A stretch of 64,000 nucleotides of DNA from Paraburkholderia lacunae (GTDB lineage: Bacteria; Pseudomonadota; Gammaproteobacteria; Burkholderiales; Burkholderiaceae), in NCBI RefSeq assembly GCF_003353175.1, contig NZ_QHKS01000016.1:62001-126000 (forward strand). Reading direction: 5' to 3'. The notes beneath the pieces are model-generated. The model had not been told where the DNA came from and did no database searches. It saw nothing but the letters and a program-made list of their open reading frames with translations. Below, piece by piece: positions 1-7,791 of this stretch; positions within the stretch are counted from its first letter, which is position 1; the number at the start of each line of letters is the position of its first letter. Position numbers and translations under genes: made by a program.

Positions 1-429
1 CCGGTTCCGATTGTTAGGGCGGATGCTGCGTTAGCGTCCGCGGCCGCAAGCATTGGCGGAAAAATCATCGTGTTGTGTGCCGCGGAAAGTGCCGTTGAGC
101 CTACGAGAAGCCTGTTCGAGCAGTACGCAAACAAAGAGCGTGCTTCAGTGTCGATCAATCACGTTGCCCAGGTTTGGGAGCTGTTCAAAAGCGGAGATCT
201 CGACGCATGCCTCGCCGCAACGGGGCGGGCCGCCGATGAGGCCTACCAAGCCGGCGCAACAGTTGTCGCGTTTGCTCACCCGTGGATGGCACCGGCCGCG
301 CGTCTCGTCGGCAAGGGACGGCATCCGCTCGATAGCGCTCATACCGCGCTGCAAGCGGTCATGCAGCAGGCTGCAAAGCCTGCGCTGGATGATCGACCGG
401 GACACGGCCCGAGAGCGCCAGTCCGTTGA
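1..429 (+). CDS. Asp/Glu racemase superfamily protein, C-terminal part
   Basis: The reading frame is open from the first base, so the gene begins left of the window and only about 142 C-terminal residues are visible. The fold pattern is that of the Asp/Glu/hydantoin racemase and arylmalonate decarboxylase superfamily: a strand (KIIVLCAAESAVEPT) followed by a helix, a GDLDACL turn, then the AGATVVAFAHPWMAPAA segment where these enzymes carry the second catalytic loop, and a closing HPLDS helix. The usual second catalytic Cys is not obvious in that loop (AHPWMAP). The gene converges on the fuconate dehydratase gene. The substrate cannot be told. Confidence 0.6.
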   Translation, partial: PVPIVRADAALASAAASIGGKIIVLCAAESAVEPTRSLFEQYANKERASVSINHVAQVWELFKSGDLDACLAATGRAADEAYQAGATVVAFAHPWMAPAARLVGKGRHPLDSAHTALQAVMQQAAKPALDDRPGHGPRAPVR

Positions 430-475
430 CGGCCGACGGCTGCCCGCCATCGGTCATGCTCCCGCGCTCGCTGTT

Positions 476-1774
476 TCAGGGCCGCCAGACCGGGCCATCG
501 GGAAAGGCGTACTGATCGAGCGACGCCGCATGCATTTCGATGCTATAGCCGGGACGTTGCGGCGGCATGTAACGGCCGTGGCGGATCACGACCGGATCGA
601 CGAAATGCTCATGCAGATGATCCACGTACTCGAGCACCCGGTTTTCCAGCGACGCCGACACGCAGATATAGTCGAAAATCGAAATGTGCTGCACGTACTC
701 GCACAAGCCGACGCCGCCTGCGTGCGGGCACACGGGCACGCCAAATTTCGCCGCCATCAACAGGACGATGATCACCTCGTTCAGACCGCCCAGGCGGCAG
801 CTGTCCACCTGACAGAAGTCGATGGCATGCGCCTGCAGCAACTGCTTGAACATCACACGGTTATGGCAGTGCTCGCCCGTCGCCACACCGATTGGCTGAA
901 TCCGCCGACGGATGGCCGCGTGGCCGAGAATGTCGTCGGGACTCGTGGGTTCCTCGATCCACCACGGATCGAATTGCGCCAGGCGCCGCATGTTGGCGAC
1001 CGCTTCGTCGACATCCCATACCTGGTTCGCATCCATCATCAGCTTCAGGTCTTCGCCGATTTCCTCACGCAGGATGCGGGCCCGGCGCACATCCTCGTCG
1101 AGATTGCCGCCCACCTTCTGCTTGAAATGCGTCCAGCCCTGCGCGACGCCTTCACGCGCGAGCCGGCGGATCTTGTCGTCGTCGTAACCGAGCCAGCCGG
1201 CCGAAGTCGTGTAGGCGGGATAGCCGCGCACCAGCATGTCCTTTTCGCGCTCGTCCCGGGTCTTGGCATGGCGATGCAGCATCGCGATGGCTTCATGCGG
1301 CGTGATCGCGTCGGTCACATAGCGGAAGTCGAGACAGCGCACGAGTTCTTCGGGGCTCATGTCGGCGAGCAGCTTCCACACCGGCTTGCCTTCCGCTTTG
1401 GCCCACAGGTCCCAAACCGCATTCACGACAGCCGCCGTCGCCAGATGAATGGCGCCCTTGTCCGGGCCGATCCAGCGCAGCTGGCTGTCCGACGTCAGCG
1501 AGCGCCAGAAAGCGCCCATGTTCGCCGCGATATCCTCGAGCGTTCTGCCGACCACCAATGGAGCAAGCGCCTGTACCGCAGTCACGCAGATCTCGTTGCC
1601 GCGCCCGATAGTGAAGGTGAGGCCATGACCGGTGAGCGCCTCCGGCGAATCGGTGGCGAGCGTCACGTAGGTGGCGGAGTAATCCGGCGCGGCGTTCATC
1701 GCATCGGAGCCGTCGAGTGAACGCGAGGTCGGAAACCGAATGTCCCGGACGGACAGTTTTGTAATCGTGGACAT
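476..1774 (-). CDS. fucD: L-fuconate dehydratase (enolase superfamily)
   Basis: This 432-residue enolase-superfamily enzyme dehydrates L-fuconate to 2-keto-3-deoxy-L-fuconate in the non-phosphorylative L-fucose pathway. The catalytic residues fall at the positions known for the Xanthomonas L-fuconate dehydratase: Lys220 in FKQKVGG, metal ligands Asp248, Glu274 (WWIEEPT) and Glu301 (ATGEHCHN), and His351 in the HAGGVG loop. Length and spacing match the family throughout. It is the last gene of a leftward operon behind a sugar ABC transporter, which suggests the transporter imports L-fucose or a related sugar. A hairpin with a T-tract lies between it and the binding-protein gene. Confidence 0.92.
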   Translation of the reverse strand: MSTITKLSVRDIRFPTSRSLDGSDAMNAAPDYSATYVTLATDSPEALTGHGLTFTIGRGNEICVTAVQALAPLVVGRTLEDIAANMGAFWRSLTSDSQLRWIGPDKGAIHLATAAVVNAVWDLWAKAEGKPVWKLLADMSPEELVRCLDFRYVTDAITPHEAIAMLHRHAKTRDEREKDMLVRGYPAYTTSAGWLGYDDDKIRRLAREGVAQGWTHFKQKVGGNLDEDVRRARILREEIGEDLKLMMDANQVWDVDEAVANMRRLAQFDPWWIEEPTSPDDILGHAAIRRRIQPIGVATGEHCHNRVMFKQLLQAHAIDFCQVDSCRLGGLNEVIIVLLMAAKFGVPVCPHAGGVGLCEYVQHISIFDYICVSASLENRVLEYVDHLHEHFVDPVVIRHGRYMPPQRPGYSIEMHAASLDQYAFPDGPVWRP

Positions 1775-1853
1775 CTGAACACCCTCCTGGGCGACAGCTA
1801 TCGGCTTCCGTATGGCCTCTGCGCGGCCACAGTCTCTCCCCGCGATGCAGGTC

Positions 1854-1887
1854 GCGAAAAGAAGAGGAGGCGCCGCGCGCCCTCCTC
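1854..1887 (-). terminator. Intrinsic-terminator-like hairpin between binding protein and fuconate dehydratase genes
   Basis: On the minus strand a GC-rich stem (GAGGAGG...CCTCCTC, forward arms 1864-1873 and 1877-1887, with a one-base bulge) is followed by a TTCTTTTC tract. It lies just downstream of the binding-protein stop. It may be a partial terminator or processing site that makes the binding protein more abundant than the downstream dehydratase. The effect is inferred. Confidence 0.55.
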
Positions 1888-1912
1888 TCCCGCCGCGTCC
1901 TGGCGGCAGCGC

Positions 1913-2854
1913 TCAATCGTAGAGCACAGCGGCGATCTTCGGATCGCTCATATTGCTCTTGTCGTACCAGTAGAAGCCCGTGTCGACCTTCTTGGGCAGC
2001 TTCTCGCCCTTCAGCGCCTTCACCGCGGAGTCGACAACGCATTTGCCGATGCCGACCGGATTCTGCGTGATAGCGCCGGCCATCAGCCCCGAATTGATGT
2101 CCTCCTTCTGCTCCTTGCCGGAGTCGTAGCCGATCAGGACGAGCTTCTTGCCCGACTCCTTGACGCCGATCGCGGCACCCTCCGCCGAGCCCTCATTAGC
2201 GCCGAAAATGCCCTTGAGATTGGGATTGGCCTGGATCATCGCCTTGGCGATTTCCGCCGACTTCAGATGGTCGCCGCCGCCATACTGGACCGAGACAATC
2301 TTGATGTTCGGATGCTTCGCCTTCATCTCGTTCAGGAACCCGTCGCGACGATCGATGCCGGTGCGGCTGGTCTGGTCGTGCACGATCACGCCGACCTCAC
2401 CGGCATTGCCGACCGCCTCGGCCATCTTGTCGGCGGCGAGCGCGGCCGCGGCAAGATTGTCCGTCGCGCACGTCGTCAGCGGAATGTCGCTGTCGACGCC
2501 GGAGTCGAAGGCGATGACCGGTATTTTGGCGGCCTGCGCCCGCTTCAACAGCGGAATGGCCGCTTTGCTGTCGAGCGCTGCGATGCCGAGCGCCTGGGGT
2601 TTCTTGGCCAGCGCGGCCGAAAGCATATCGATCTGCTTGTCGACCATGGCCTCCGTTTCCGGTCCCTCGAACGTGATCCTGACCTTGTGCTCCTTCGCCC
2701 CCTGTTCAGCGCCGGCCTTGACGGCCTGCCAGAACTGGTGCTGGAAGCCTTTCGAGATGAGTGGAATGTAGGCTTCGTCCGCGCGGACAAGACTCGTCCC
2801 GCCGATGAGCGCGCCGACGCCAACCACGACACCAATTAGTTTTCTTTTCAACAT
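1913..2854 (-). CDS. Sugar ABC transporter substrate-binding protein (ribose/fucose type)
   Basis: A 313-residue periplasmic binding protein of the Peripla_BP_4 (RbsB-like) family. It starts with a Sec signal peptide (MLKRKLIGVVVGVGALIGGTS, cleavage near residue 25 after VRA). Family features are the IPLISKGFQHQFWQAVKAGAE opening, the IPVIAFDSGVDSD strand and the GIFGANEGSAEGAA and LIGYDSG segments of the second lobe. It delivers sugar to the permease encoded just upstream. The 90-bp gap to the permease holds only a short hairpin. The neighbouring fuconate dehydratase suggests L-fucose or a similar 6-deoxysugar as ligand, but the binding site does not show this directly. Confidence 0.9.
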   Translation of the reverse strand: MLKRKLIGVVVGVGALIGGTSLVRADEAYIPLISKGFQHQFWQAVKAGAEQGAKEHKVRITFEGPETEAMVDKQIDMLSAALAKKPQALGIAALDSKAAIPLLKRAQAAKIPVIAFDSGVDSDIPLTTCATDNLAAAALAADKMAEAVGNAGEVGVIVHDQTSRTGIDRRDGFLNEMKAKHPNIKIVSVQYGGGDHLKSAEIAKAMIQANPNLKGIFGANEGSAEGAAIGVKESGKKLVLIGYDSGKEQKEDINSGLMAGAITQNPVGIGKCVVDSAVKALKGEKLPKKVDTGFYWYDKSNMSDPKIAAVLYD

Positions 2855-2944
2855 GGGTAGCTCCTCCTAAGGTGGCCATCAACCTTCAGCCGTTGGGGGA
2901 GCCTTGGCGCTCCCTTTCCTGATTCTTGTCCGGTTCGTCCAGCT

Positions 2945-3970
2945 TCAGCTTTTCTTGCGCCGCAAAATATCGGCATACACCGCGAGAATGATGATGAGGC
3001 CCGTCACCACGATTTGCCATTCCTGCGCGACGGACATGATGCGCAGGCCATTGGTCAGCACGCTCATGATGAACGCGCCGATGATCGTGCCCAGAATCGT
3101 GCCCGCACCGCCGCTGAGCGAGGTCCCGCCGATCACGACCGCGGCGATCGCTTCGAGTTCATAACCCTGGCCTAGCGCCGGCTGGGCCGAATTCAGGCGC
3201 GACGCGATAAGGAGCCCCGCGACGCCGCAAATTGCCCCGGCCAGCCCGTAAATCGCGATCTTCCACCGATCGACATTCACGCCGGAAAGGCGGACGGCTT
3301 CTTCATTGCTGCCGAGCGCGAATGTATAGCGGCCGAGCGCCGTGCGATTCAGCGTGATCGAACTCACGACCGCAAGGAAAAACAGGATCAGGACCGCGTT
3401 CGGGATAGGCAAGTTCGGCAGGACATAGCCGATCAGCGAATCCTGAGAAATCATGTAGAAGTTTTCGGTGTCGTTGAAATAGATCGGCTTGTCGGCCGAG
3501 ACGACCAGCGAAAGCCCTTTCAGCAGCAGCATCATGCCCAAGGTGGCAATGAAGGGCGGTATCTTCATTTTCGCCGTGAGGGTTCCCGAAACGGTGCCGC
3601 AGATCGCGCCCGTGCCGATCGCAGCCACGACACCGATCCACATCGGCAAATGCCAGAAGGTCAGAAACACGCCGCAAATGACCGCCGTGAAGGTCATCAA
3701 CGTGCCGACCGACAAATCGATGCCTCCGGTGATGATGACGAACGTGCAGGCGATCGCCAGCACGCCGTTGACCGCCGTTGCCTGCAGAATCCCGAGAATA
3801 TTGACCGTCTGCATGAAAGCGGGCGAGGCGAAGCTGAAAAAGGCCAGCAGCAGGATCAGGCTCGCGAAGGCCAGCAGCTTTTGCAGAGCGGCCGGCGCGA
3901 AGATGCGGGCTCTAAGGCCGGACGGCTGTCCCTCATTGGCCAGCGCCGACGTATCCGATGGCTGTGTCAT
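2945..3970 (-). CDS. Sugar ABC transporter permease (RbsC family)
   Basis: A 341-residue inner-membrane permease of the BPD_transp_2 (RbsC/AraH) family. Multiple hydrophobic spans run through the protein. Hallmarks are the VNGVLAIACTFVIITGGIDLSVG stretch near residue 90, the GVNVDRWKIAIYGLAGAICG cytoplasmic coupling segment that contacts the ATPase, and the IAAVVIGGTSLSGG motif near residue 275. It forms the transmembrane channel of the sugar importer with the ATPase upstream (22 bp gap) and the binding protein downstream. The Ser/Thr-Asp-rich N-terminus is cytoplasmic. Confidence 0.92.
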   Translation of the reverse strand: MTQPSDTSALANEGQPSGLRARIFAPAALQKLLAFASLILLLAFFSFASPAFMQTVNILGILQATAVNGVLAIACTFVIITGGIDLSVGTLMTFTAVICGVFLTFWHLPMWIGVVAAIGTGAICGTVSGTLTAKMKIPPFIATLGMMLLLKGLSLVVSADKPIYFNDTENFYMISQDSLIGYVLPNLPIPNAVLILFFLAVVSSITLNRTALGRYTFALGSNEEAVRLSGVNVDRWKIAIYGLAGAICGVAGLLIASRLNSAQPALGQGYELEAIAAVVIGGTSLSGGAGTILGTIIGAFIMSVLTNGLRIMSVAQEWQIVVTGLIIILAVYADILRRKKS

Positions 3971-3992
3971 AAATTGGATCGCTCCTCGAGGC

Positions 3993-5504
3993 TCACGCCG
4001 CTTTCAAGGTTTCGCGCTGCGTCGCCAGGTGCATGATGCGCTCCTGCGTCGCCTGCGCAGCTGAGAGTTCGCCGGTGATACGCCCCTCGCACATCACGAC
4101 GATGCGGTCGCTCATGCGCAAGATTTCCGGCAATTCCGACGAGATCATCACGATCGCCTTGCCTTGTTCGGCGAGCGCGCGCAGCAGCTTGTAGATTTCG
4201 CTCTTGGCGCCGACGTCGATGCCGCGCGTCGGCTCGTCGAAGAAAAGCACGTCGCAGTCGCGCTCGAGCCACTTCGCAATCACGATTTTCTGCTGATTGC
4301 CGCCCGACAGAAGCCGCACCTGCTGCGCCGCGGACGGTGTACGAATGGCGAGCACATTGATGAAATGGGAGGCTGTCCGGCGTATCTGAGCGCGGCGCAA
4401 GAAAAAGTTGAGCGACAGGAATTTGCGCAAGTTGGACATCACGATGTTCGATTCGACGTCCATGCCGGTCGCGAGGCCGAAGCGCTTGCGGTCTTCCGAG
4501 AGATAGCCGATGCCACGCGCCACCGCGTCGCTCGGCTGCCTGATCGTCGCTTTCACGCCTCTCACGACAATTTCGCCGGATTCGACCGGATCGGCTCCGA
4601 ACACCGCCCGGGCGACCTCGGTGCGGCCGGCGCCCATCAAGCCGGCAAAGCCCAATATCTCGCCTTTGTGCAGCGTGAAGCTCACGTCTCTGACCAGCGG
4701 ACCGGCGTTCAGATTCTTCACTTCGAGTGCGACCTCGCCCTTGTCCGCGACGCTGTGAGAAGGCGCGACGTCGGTCAAGGTTCGCCCGACCATCATGCCG
4801 ATGATCGTTTCGACGCTGGTGTCCGCGGCGGCGACGGTGGCCACATATTCGCCGTCGCGCAGCACGGTGACGCGGTCGGAAATCTGCTTCAGCTCGTCCA
4901 TCTTGTGGGAGATATAGATGATTCCCACGCCCCGGCTCTTCAGCTCCCGGATGATGCGGAAAAGCTCGGCGATCTCGGCGTCGTTGAGCGCCGAGGTGGG
5001 TTCGTCCATGATCAGGACGCGCGAATCGAACGACAAGGCCTTCGCGATCTCGACCATCTGCTGCCTCGCGACGGTGAGCGTGCCGACCACCGCGCGCGGG
5101 TCGATATTCACATGCATGCGGACGAGAAGGTCGCGCGCCTGCGCGTTGAGCTTGTCTTCGTCGAGGAACAGGCCGAGGCGTCCGCGCGGCTCGCGGCCGA
5201 TGAACATGTTCTGGGCGACGCTCAGATGGTTCATCAACTGGAGTTCCTGATGAATGATGCACACGCCCATGGCCTGCGCCTCACGCGGGCTCGGGAACTC
5301 GACCGGCTGGCCGTCGAGGAGGATTTCGCCGGAATCGCGGGTGTACACGCCGGCGAGGATTTTCATCAGCGTCGACTTGCCGGCGCCATTCTCGCCCACC
5401 AGCGTATGGACTTCCCCCGCCACGAGATCGAACTGGACTTCGTGAAGCGCCCTCACGCCGGGAAAGCTCTTGCTGAGCCTGTTCACGGAAATGAGCGGAG
5501 TCAT
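3993..5504 (-). CDS. Sugar ABC transporter ATP-binding protein (RbsA type, two ABC domains)
   Basis: A 503-residue tandem ATPase of the CUT2 carbohydrate-importer class. Domain 1 has a full Walker A (VGENGAGKST, about residues 36-45) and Walker B (LIMDEPTSALN). Domain 2 has the degenerate Walker A typical of this class (AGLMGAGRTE) but an intact signature LLSGGNQQK and Walker B (VLFFDEPTRGID). It is the first gene of the leftward operon and powers sugar uptake together with the permease and binding protein. The promoter should lie in the 613-bp gap to its right; no sharp motif was seen there. Confidence 0.93.
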   Translation of the reverse strand: MTPLISVNRLSKSFPGVRALHEVQFDLVAGEVHTLVGENGAGKSTLMKILAGVYTRDSGEILLDGQPVEFPSPREAQAMGVCIIHQELQLMNHLSVAQNMFIGREPRGRLGLFLDEDKLNAQARDLLVRMHVNIDPRAVVGTLTVARQQMVEIAKALSFDSRVLIMDEPTSALNDAEIAELFRIIRELKSRGVGIIYISHKMDELKQISDRVTVLRDGEYVATVAAADTSVETIIGMMVGRTLTDVAPSHSVADKGEVALEVKNLNAGPLVRDVSFTLHKGEILGFAGLMGAGRTEVARAVFGADPVESGEIVVRGVKATIRQPSDAVARGIGYLSEDRKRFGLATGMDVESNIVMSNLRKFLSLNFFLRRAQIRRTASHFINVLAIRTPSAAQQVRLLSGGNQQKIVIAKWLERDCDVLFFDEPTRGIDVGAKSEIYKLLRALAEQGKAIVMISSELPEILRMSDRIVVMCEGRITGELSAAQATQERIMHLATQRETLKAA

Positions 5505-5990
5505 GGCGCGGATTCAACGGCAAAGCCGCGACGGCCGCTGGCCTCATGACGAGGAGCGGGTCGAAAAAGTGCTGGGAGTCGCCAGACAGCGCGGCTGAAA
5601 TCGCAACGAGAAGCCAGGCACATTGCTGGTCCCCAAAACCGATGTGCCACCATTTTACGACGCTCAGCCGCAGCGGCTCAAGCGTAGGCATTCCCTAGTG
5701 TGATGCGGTCATGCGCAATGTATCGCGCGCGCTTGCGGCCGGATGTGCAATTGATGCCGCCCCAATTGAGCCGCCCGGACACTACCCACAACGGTCCGGA
5801 TCCGCCCGGAGGGTCCGGTTATTCACGATGCACGGCAATCAGAAAGCGTGCCGCTCCAGCCCGGCGCGCGGGTCGACGAGACCGTTGCCGCCGAACAGCT
5901 GGGACGAGTGCATCATGCCGACGATGGTCCCGAGCGGACCGAGCAGCGGCGTCACGCTGATCCTCGCCGGATTCCTGCCTCTCCCTATTA
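5505..5990. other. Intergenic region without a supportable gene
   Basis: About 490 bases between the leftward sugar operon and the ohr promoter. Short frames on both strands lack a family pattern and good ribosome-binding sites. A minus-strand frame (5839-6093) gives a C-terminal stretch with the look of a domain fragment (ISVTPLLGPLGTIVGMMHSS), which could be a decayed remnant, but I cannot name it. The sugar operon promoter must lie in the left part. Confidence 0.4.
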
Positions 5991-5993
5991 AAA

Positions 5994-6077
5994 ATCGTAT
6001 GCGATTAAATCTTATACGATTGACATGTCGCATCGCTTCCTTCAATATGCATCGCATGCGATCTAAACGCATACGAG
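5994..6077 (+). promoter_or_regulatory. ohr promoter bracketed by two pairs of palindromic operators
   Basis: A TTGACA box (6020-6025) and a CAATAT box (6043-6048) are spaced by exactly 17 bases. Upstream and overlapping the -35 box is a pair of 12-mers, ATCGTATGCGAT (5994-6005) and ATCTTATACGAT (6009-6020). Just after the -10 box is a second pair, ATCGCATGCGAT (6051-6062, a perfect palindrome) and AACGCATACGAG (6066-6077). Both pairs have the same 15-base period. This is the layout expected for repression by a dimeric regulator such as a MarR/OhrR-type peroxide sensor; the regulator is inferred and no ohrR gene is adjacent. Confidence 0.7.
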
Positions 6078-6117
6078 CAAAACCACCCAACACCCCTTAT
6101 CCATCAAGGAATTCATC

Positions 6118-6543
6118 ATGACCAGGATCGAAACTGTCCTCCTCACAGGCAAGACCCACACGACGGCAAGCGGCCGTGACGGCCGCGTCGACCTCAAGCT
6201 CTCGTCGCCCGGTAACGCCGGCGGCGACATGACGTTTGCGGCCGTCCAGGCGCATCCCACCGCGGAACAGCTGTTCGCCGGTGCGTGGTCGGCCTGCTAC
6301 ATCTCTGCCATCGGGCTCGTGGCCAAGGAGAAGAAGGTGAAGCTTCCGTCCGATCTTTCCGTTGAGGTCGAGGTGGATCTGGGCAAGAAGGGCGAGGCCT
6401 ACCTCCTCCAGGCCCGCTTCAATGTCAGCGTGCCGGGCGTGGCGCGCGAGGTCGCCGAGGCTATTGCGCACGCGGCGCACGAGATCTGCCCGTATTCGAA
6501 AGCCACCCGGGGCAACATCGACGTCGCCGTCAACCTGGTTTAG
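6118..6543 (+). CDS. ohr: Organic hydroperoxide resistance protein Ohr
   Basis: A 141-residue thiol peroxidase of the OsmC/Ohr family that reduces organic and lipid hydroperoxides in the cytoplasm, using lipoylated proteins as reductant in characterised members. The two redox cysteines are Cys60 (SACYISA) and Cys124 (EICPYSKATRGN), both in the Ohr-specific contexts rather than the OsmC ones. The active-site Arg20 and Glu50 (PTAEQLF) are also present. The start is supported by an AAGGA site a few bases upstream. It stands alone, with its own promoter and paired operators upstream. Confidence 0.95.
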   Translation: MTRIETVLLTGKTHTTASGRDGRVDLKLSSPGNAGGDMTFAAVQAHPTAEQLFAGAWSACYISAIGLVAKEKKVKLPSDLSVEVEVDLGKKGEAYLLQARFNVSVPGVAREVAEAIAHAAHEICPYSKATRGNIDVAVNLV

Positions 6544-6629
6544 CCCGAACCGGTAACTGAACTGACATGCGGGGCGCAATCCGGCAAGGCATGCGCCTCC
6601 CTCTGAACATCTTTTAGCGAAATTCCATC

Positions 6630-6902
6630 ATGAAGACCAAACTCATCGTTGCACTGCTCGTCGCACTTTCGGCTTCCGCCGCCGTTCCCGCGTTCGCCAG
6701 CGGTTATGGTCCAGCCCCCTCTTACCGGCCCTCGGTTGGCGCACCCGCGTCGCAACGCGGTCCGAGCGTGCAAACCCTCGCCGCCGAGCGCGACGACGCT
6801 ACCGGCTCGCAAGAGTCGTATGGCGGCGTAGTCCCCGGCCACTCCCAATCGGCGAACCGTGCCGCCGCGACTCCGGGCGACAGCCTCTACGCCCGTCACT
6901 AG
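6630..6902 (+). CDS. Small secreted hypothetical protein (Burkholderia type)
   Basis: A 90-residue protein with a clear Sec signal peptide (MKTKLIVALLVALSASAAVP, cleavage after AFA near residue 23). The mature part is short, hydrophilic and rich in Ser, Gly and Pro, and ends in GDSLYARH, a type of ending I associate with small DUF4148-like periplasmic proteins common in Burkholderia. It has no cysteine, no membrane segment and no enzyme motif. It follows ohr by 86 bases on the same strand and might share its transcript. The function is unknown. Confidence 0.65.
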   Translation: MKTKLIVALLVALSASAAVPAFASGYGPAPSYRPSVGAPASQRGPSVQTLAAERDDATGSQESYGGVVPGHSQSANRAAATPGDSLYARH

Positions 6903-7039
6903 ATCGCGGATCCCCGTCGCTGGACCGTTGCGCATCGTCGCGCCTGATACGCAACAGTGCCAGCACCGCTTGCCCGCCCTTTGCGCCGACGTAGCTGTGC
7001 GGATACCGGACACCTGCGGCGGCGAAGACGGACGACGCG

Positions 7040-7696
7040 TCAACGGCCGTCCGTCATCCCGGACCAGCCGGGCAGATACCGGGCCTCAGGTGTGTGGGCA
7101 AGGGTCTTCGCCTGATCGACCGCCTTCGCAAAGTTCTTGCTGATCTTGCCAGCCGGCACGCGTGGGCGCAGAAAATCGGCCCACAGGAATTCGCTGAACG
7201 GCGTCGCATCCTTCGCATAGCCGCCCACCCGGCGCAGTTCGCCGGCGAGACTCCTATAGGGGTCGTCCGTGAGTCCGGTTACGGTCCTGGGCAGGTGTTC
7301 GTAGTCGTATCGCGAGCCATCGGCACCGAATGGATGGACCCACTGGTTGTGCTCCATCATGCGCCAGAAGATTGTGTTATCCAGCCACGACAGGTCCTTC
7401 AGCATCATCACCTTCACTTGCTTGACACCTTCCTCGAGCAGCGCAAGCCCAAGGTGATGATGGTCGACGATGTAATAGCGCTGCTCCGGGCCCAGCACGG
7501 CGGGAAACCAGTGCGAAGCAATGGCCTCACTGCGCGCCTTCTTGCTGAGTGTCTTCCAGTGGTCGCGCTTTTCGGTGACCTCGCGGTAACCCACCGTCAT
7601 CTGTGTAGGACGCAATGCGGTGAGTTTCGCTGGGAGCAGATGAATGTCGGAACTCGGGACCATGATTTGCCTCGTGGGAATGGTTTGCCGCAACAA
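7040..7696 (-). CDS. ParB-like protein (ParBc_2 family)
   Basis: A 218-residue protein of the putative ParB-like nuclease family (ParBc_2). The N-terminal half has the family pattern: a strand with RPTQMTVGYREV, a helix (KARSEAIASHWFPAVLGP) and the characteristic YYIVDHHHLGLALLEEG motif, in which the Asp-His-His-His cluster replaces the usual ParB GERR motif. The C-terminal half (WADFLRP...AGKISKNFAKAV) is also family-like. It is not a chromosome-partition ParB and has no ParA neighbour. An alternative start is the ATG at 7663. It diverges from the Nramp-like gene. Its role is unknown. Confidence 0.75.
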   Translation of the reverse strand: MLRQTIPTRQIMVPSSDIHLLPAKLTALRPTQMTVGYREVTEKRDHWKTLSKKARSEAIASHWFPAVLGPEQRYYIVDHHHLGLALLEEGVKQVKVMMLKDLSWLDNTIFWRMMEHNQWVHPFGADGSRYDYEHLPRTVTGLTDDPYRSLAGELRRVGGYAKDATPFSEFLWADFLRPRVPAGKISKNFAKAVDQAKTLAHTPEARYLPGWSGMTDGR

Positions 7697-7791
7697 TAGC
7701 GTGGATCATTCATGCTGTTGCATGCCCGTCGACGGCACCGTGCGCGCTACAATCCGTCGCCGGATACTACCTTCACTTCCTTTCAGAACGC

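Noticed and set aside
53..1720. A 555-codon plus-strand frame across the fuconate dehydratase gene
   Set aside because: It is the antisense of a clear enolase-superfamily enzyme; the product is Arg/His-rich without a family pattern, a common high-GC artefact.
4164..5549. A 461-codon plus-strand frame opposite the sugar ATPase
   Set aside because: Antisense shadow of a well-supported ATPase gene.
5839..6093. Minus-strand frame of 84 codons upstream of ohr
   Set aside because: It runs through the ohr promoter and operators and has no recognisable family; possibly a domain remnant, but not supportable.
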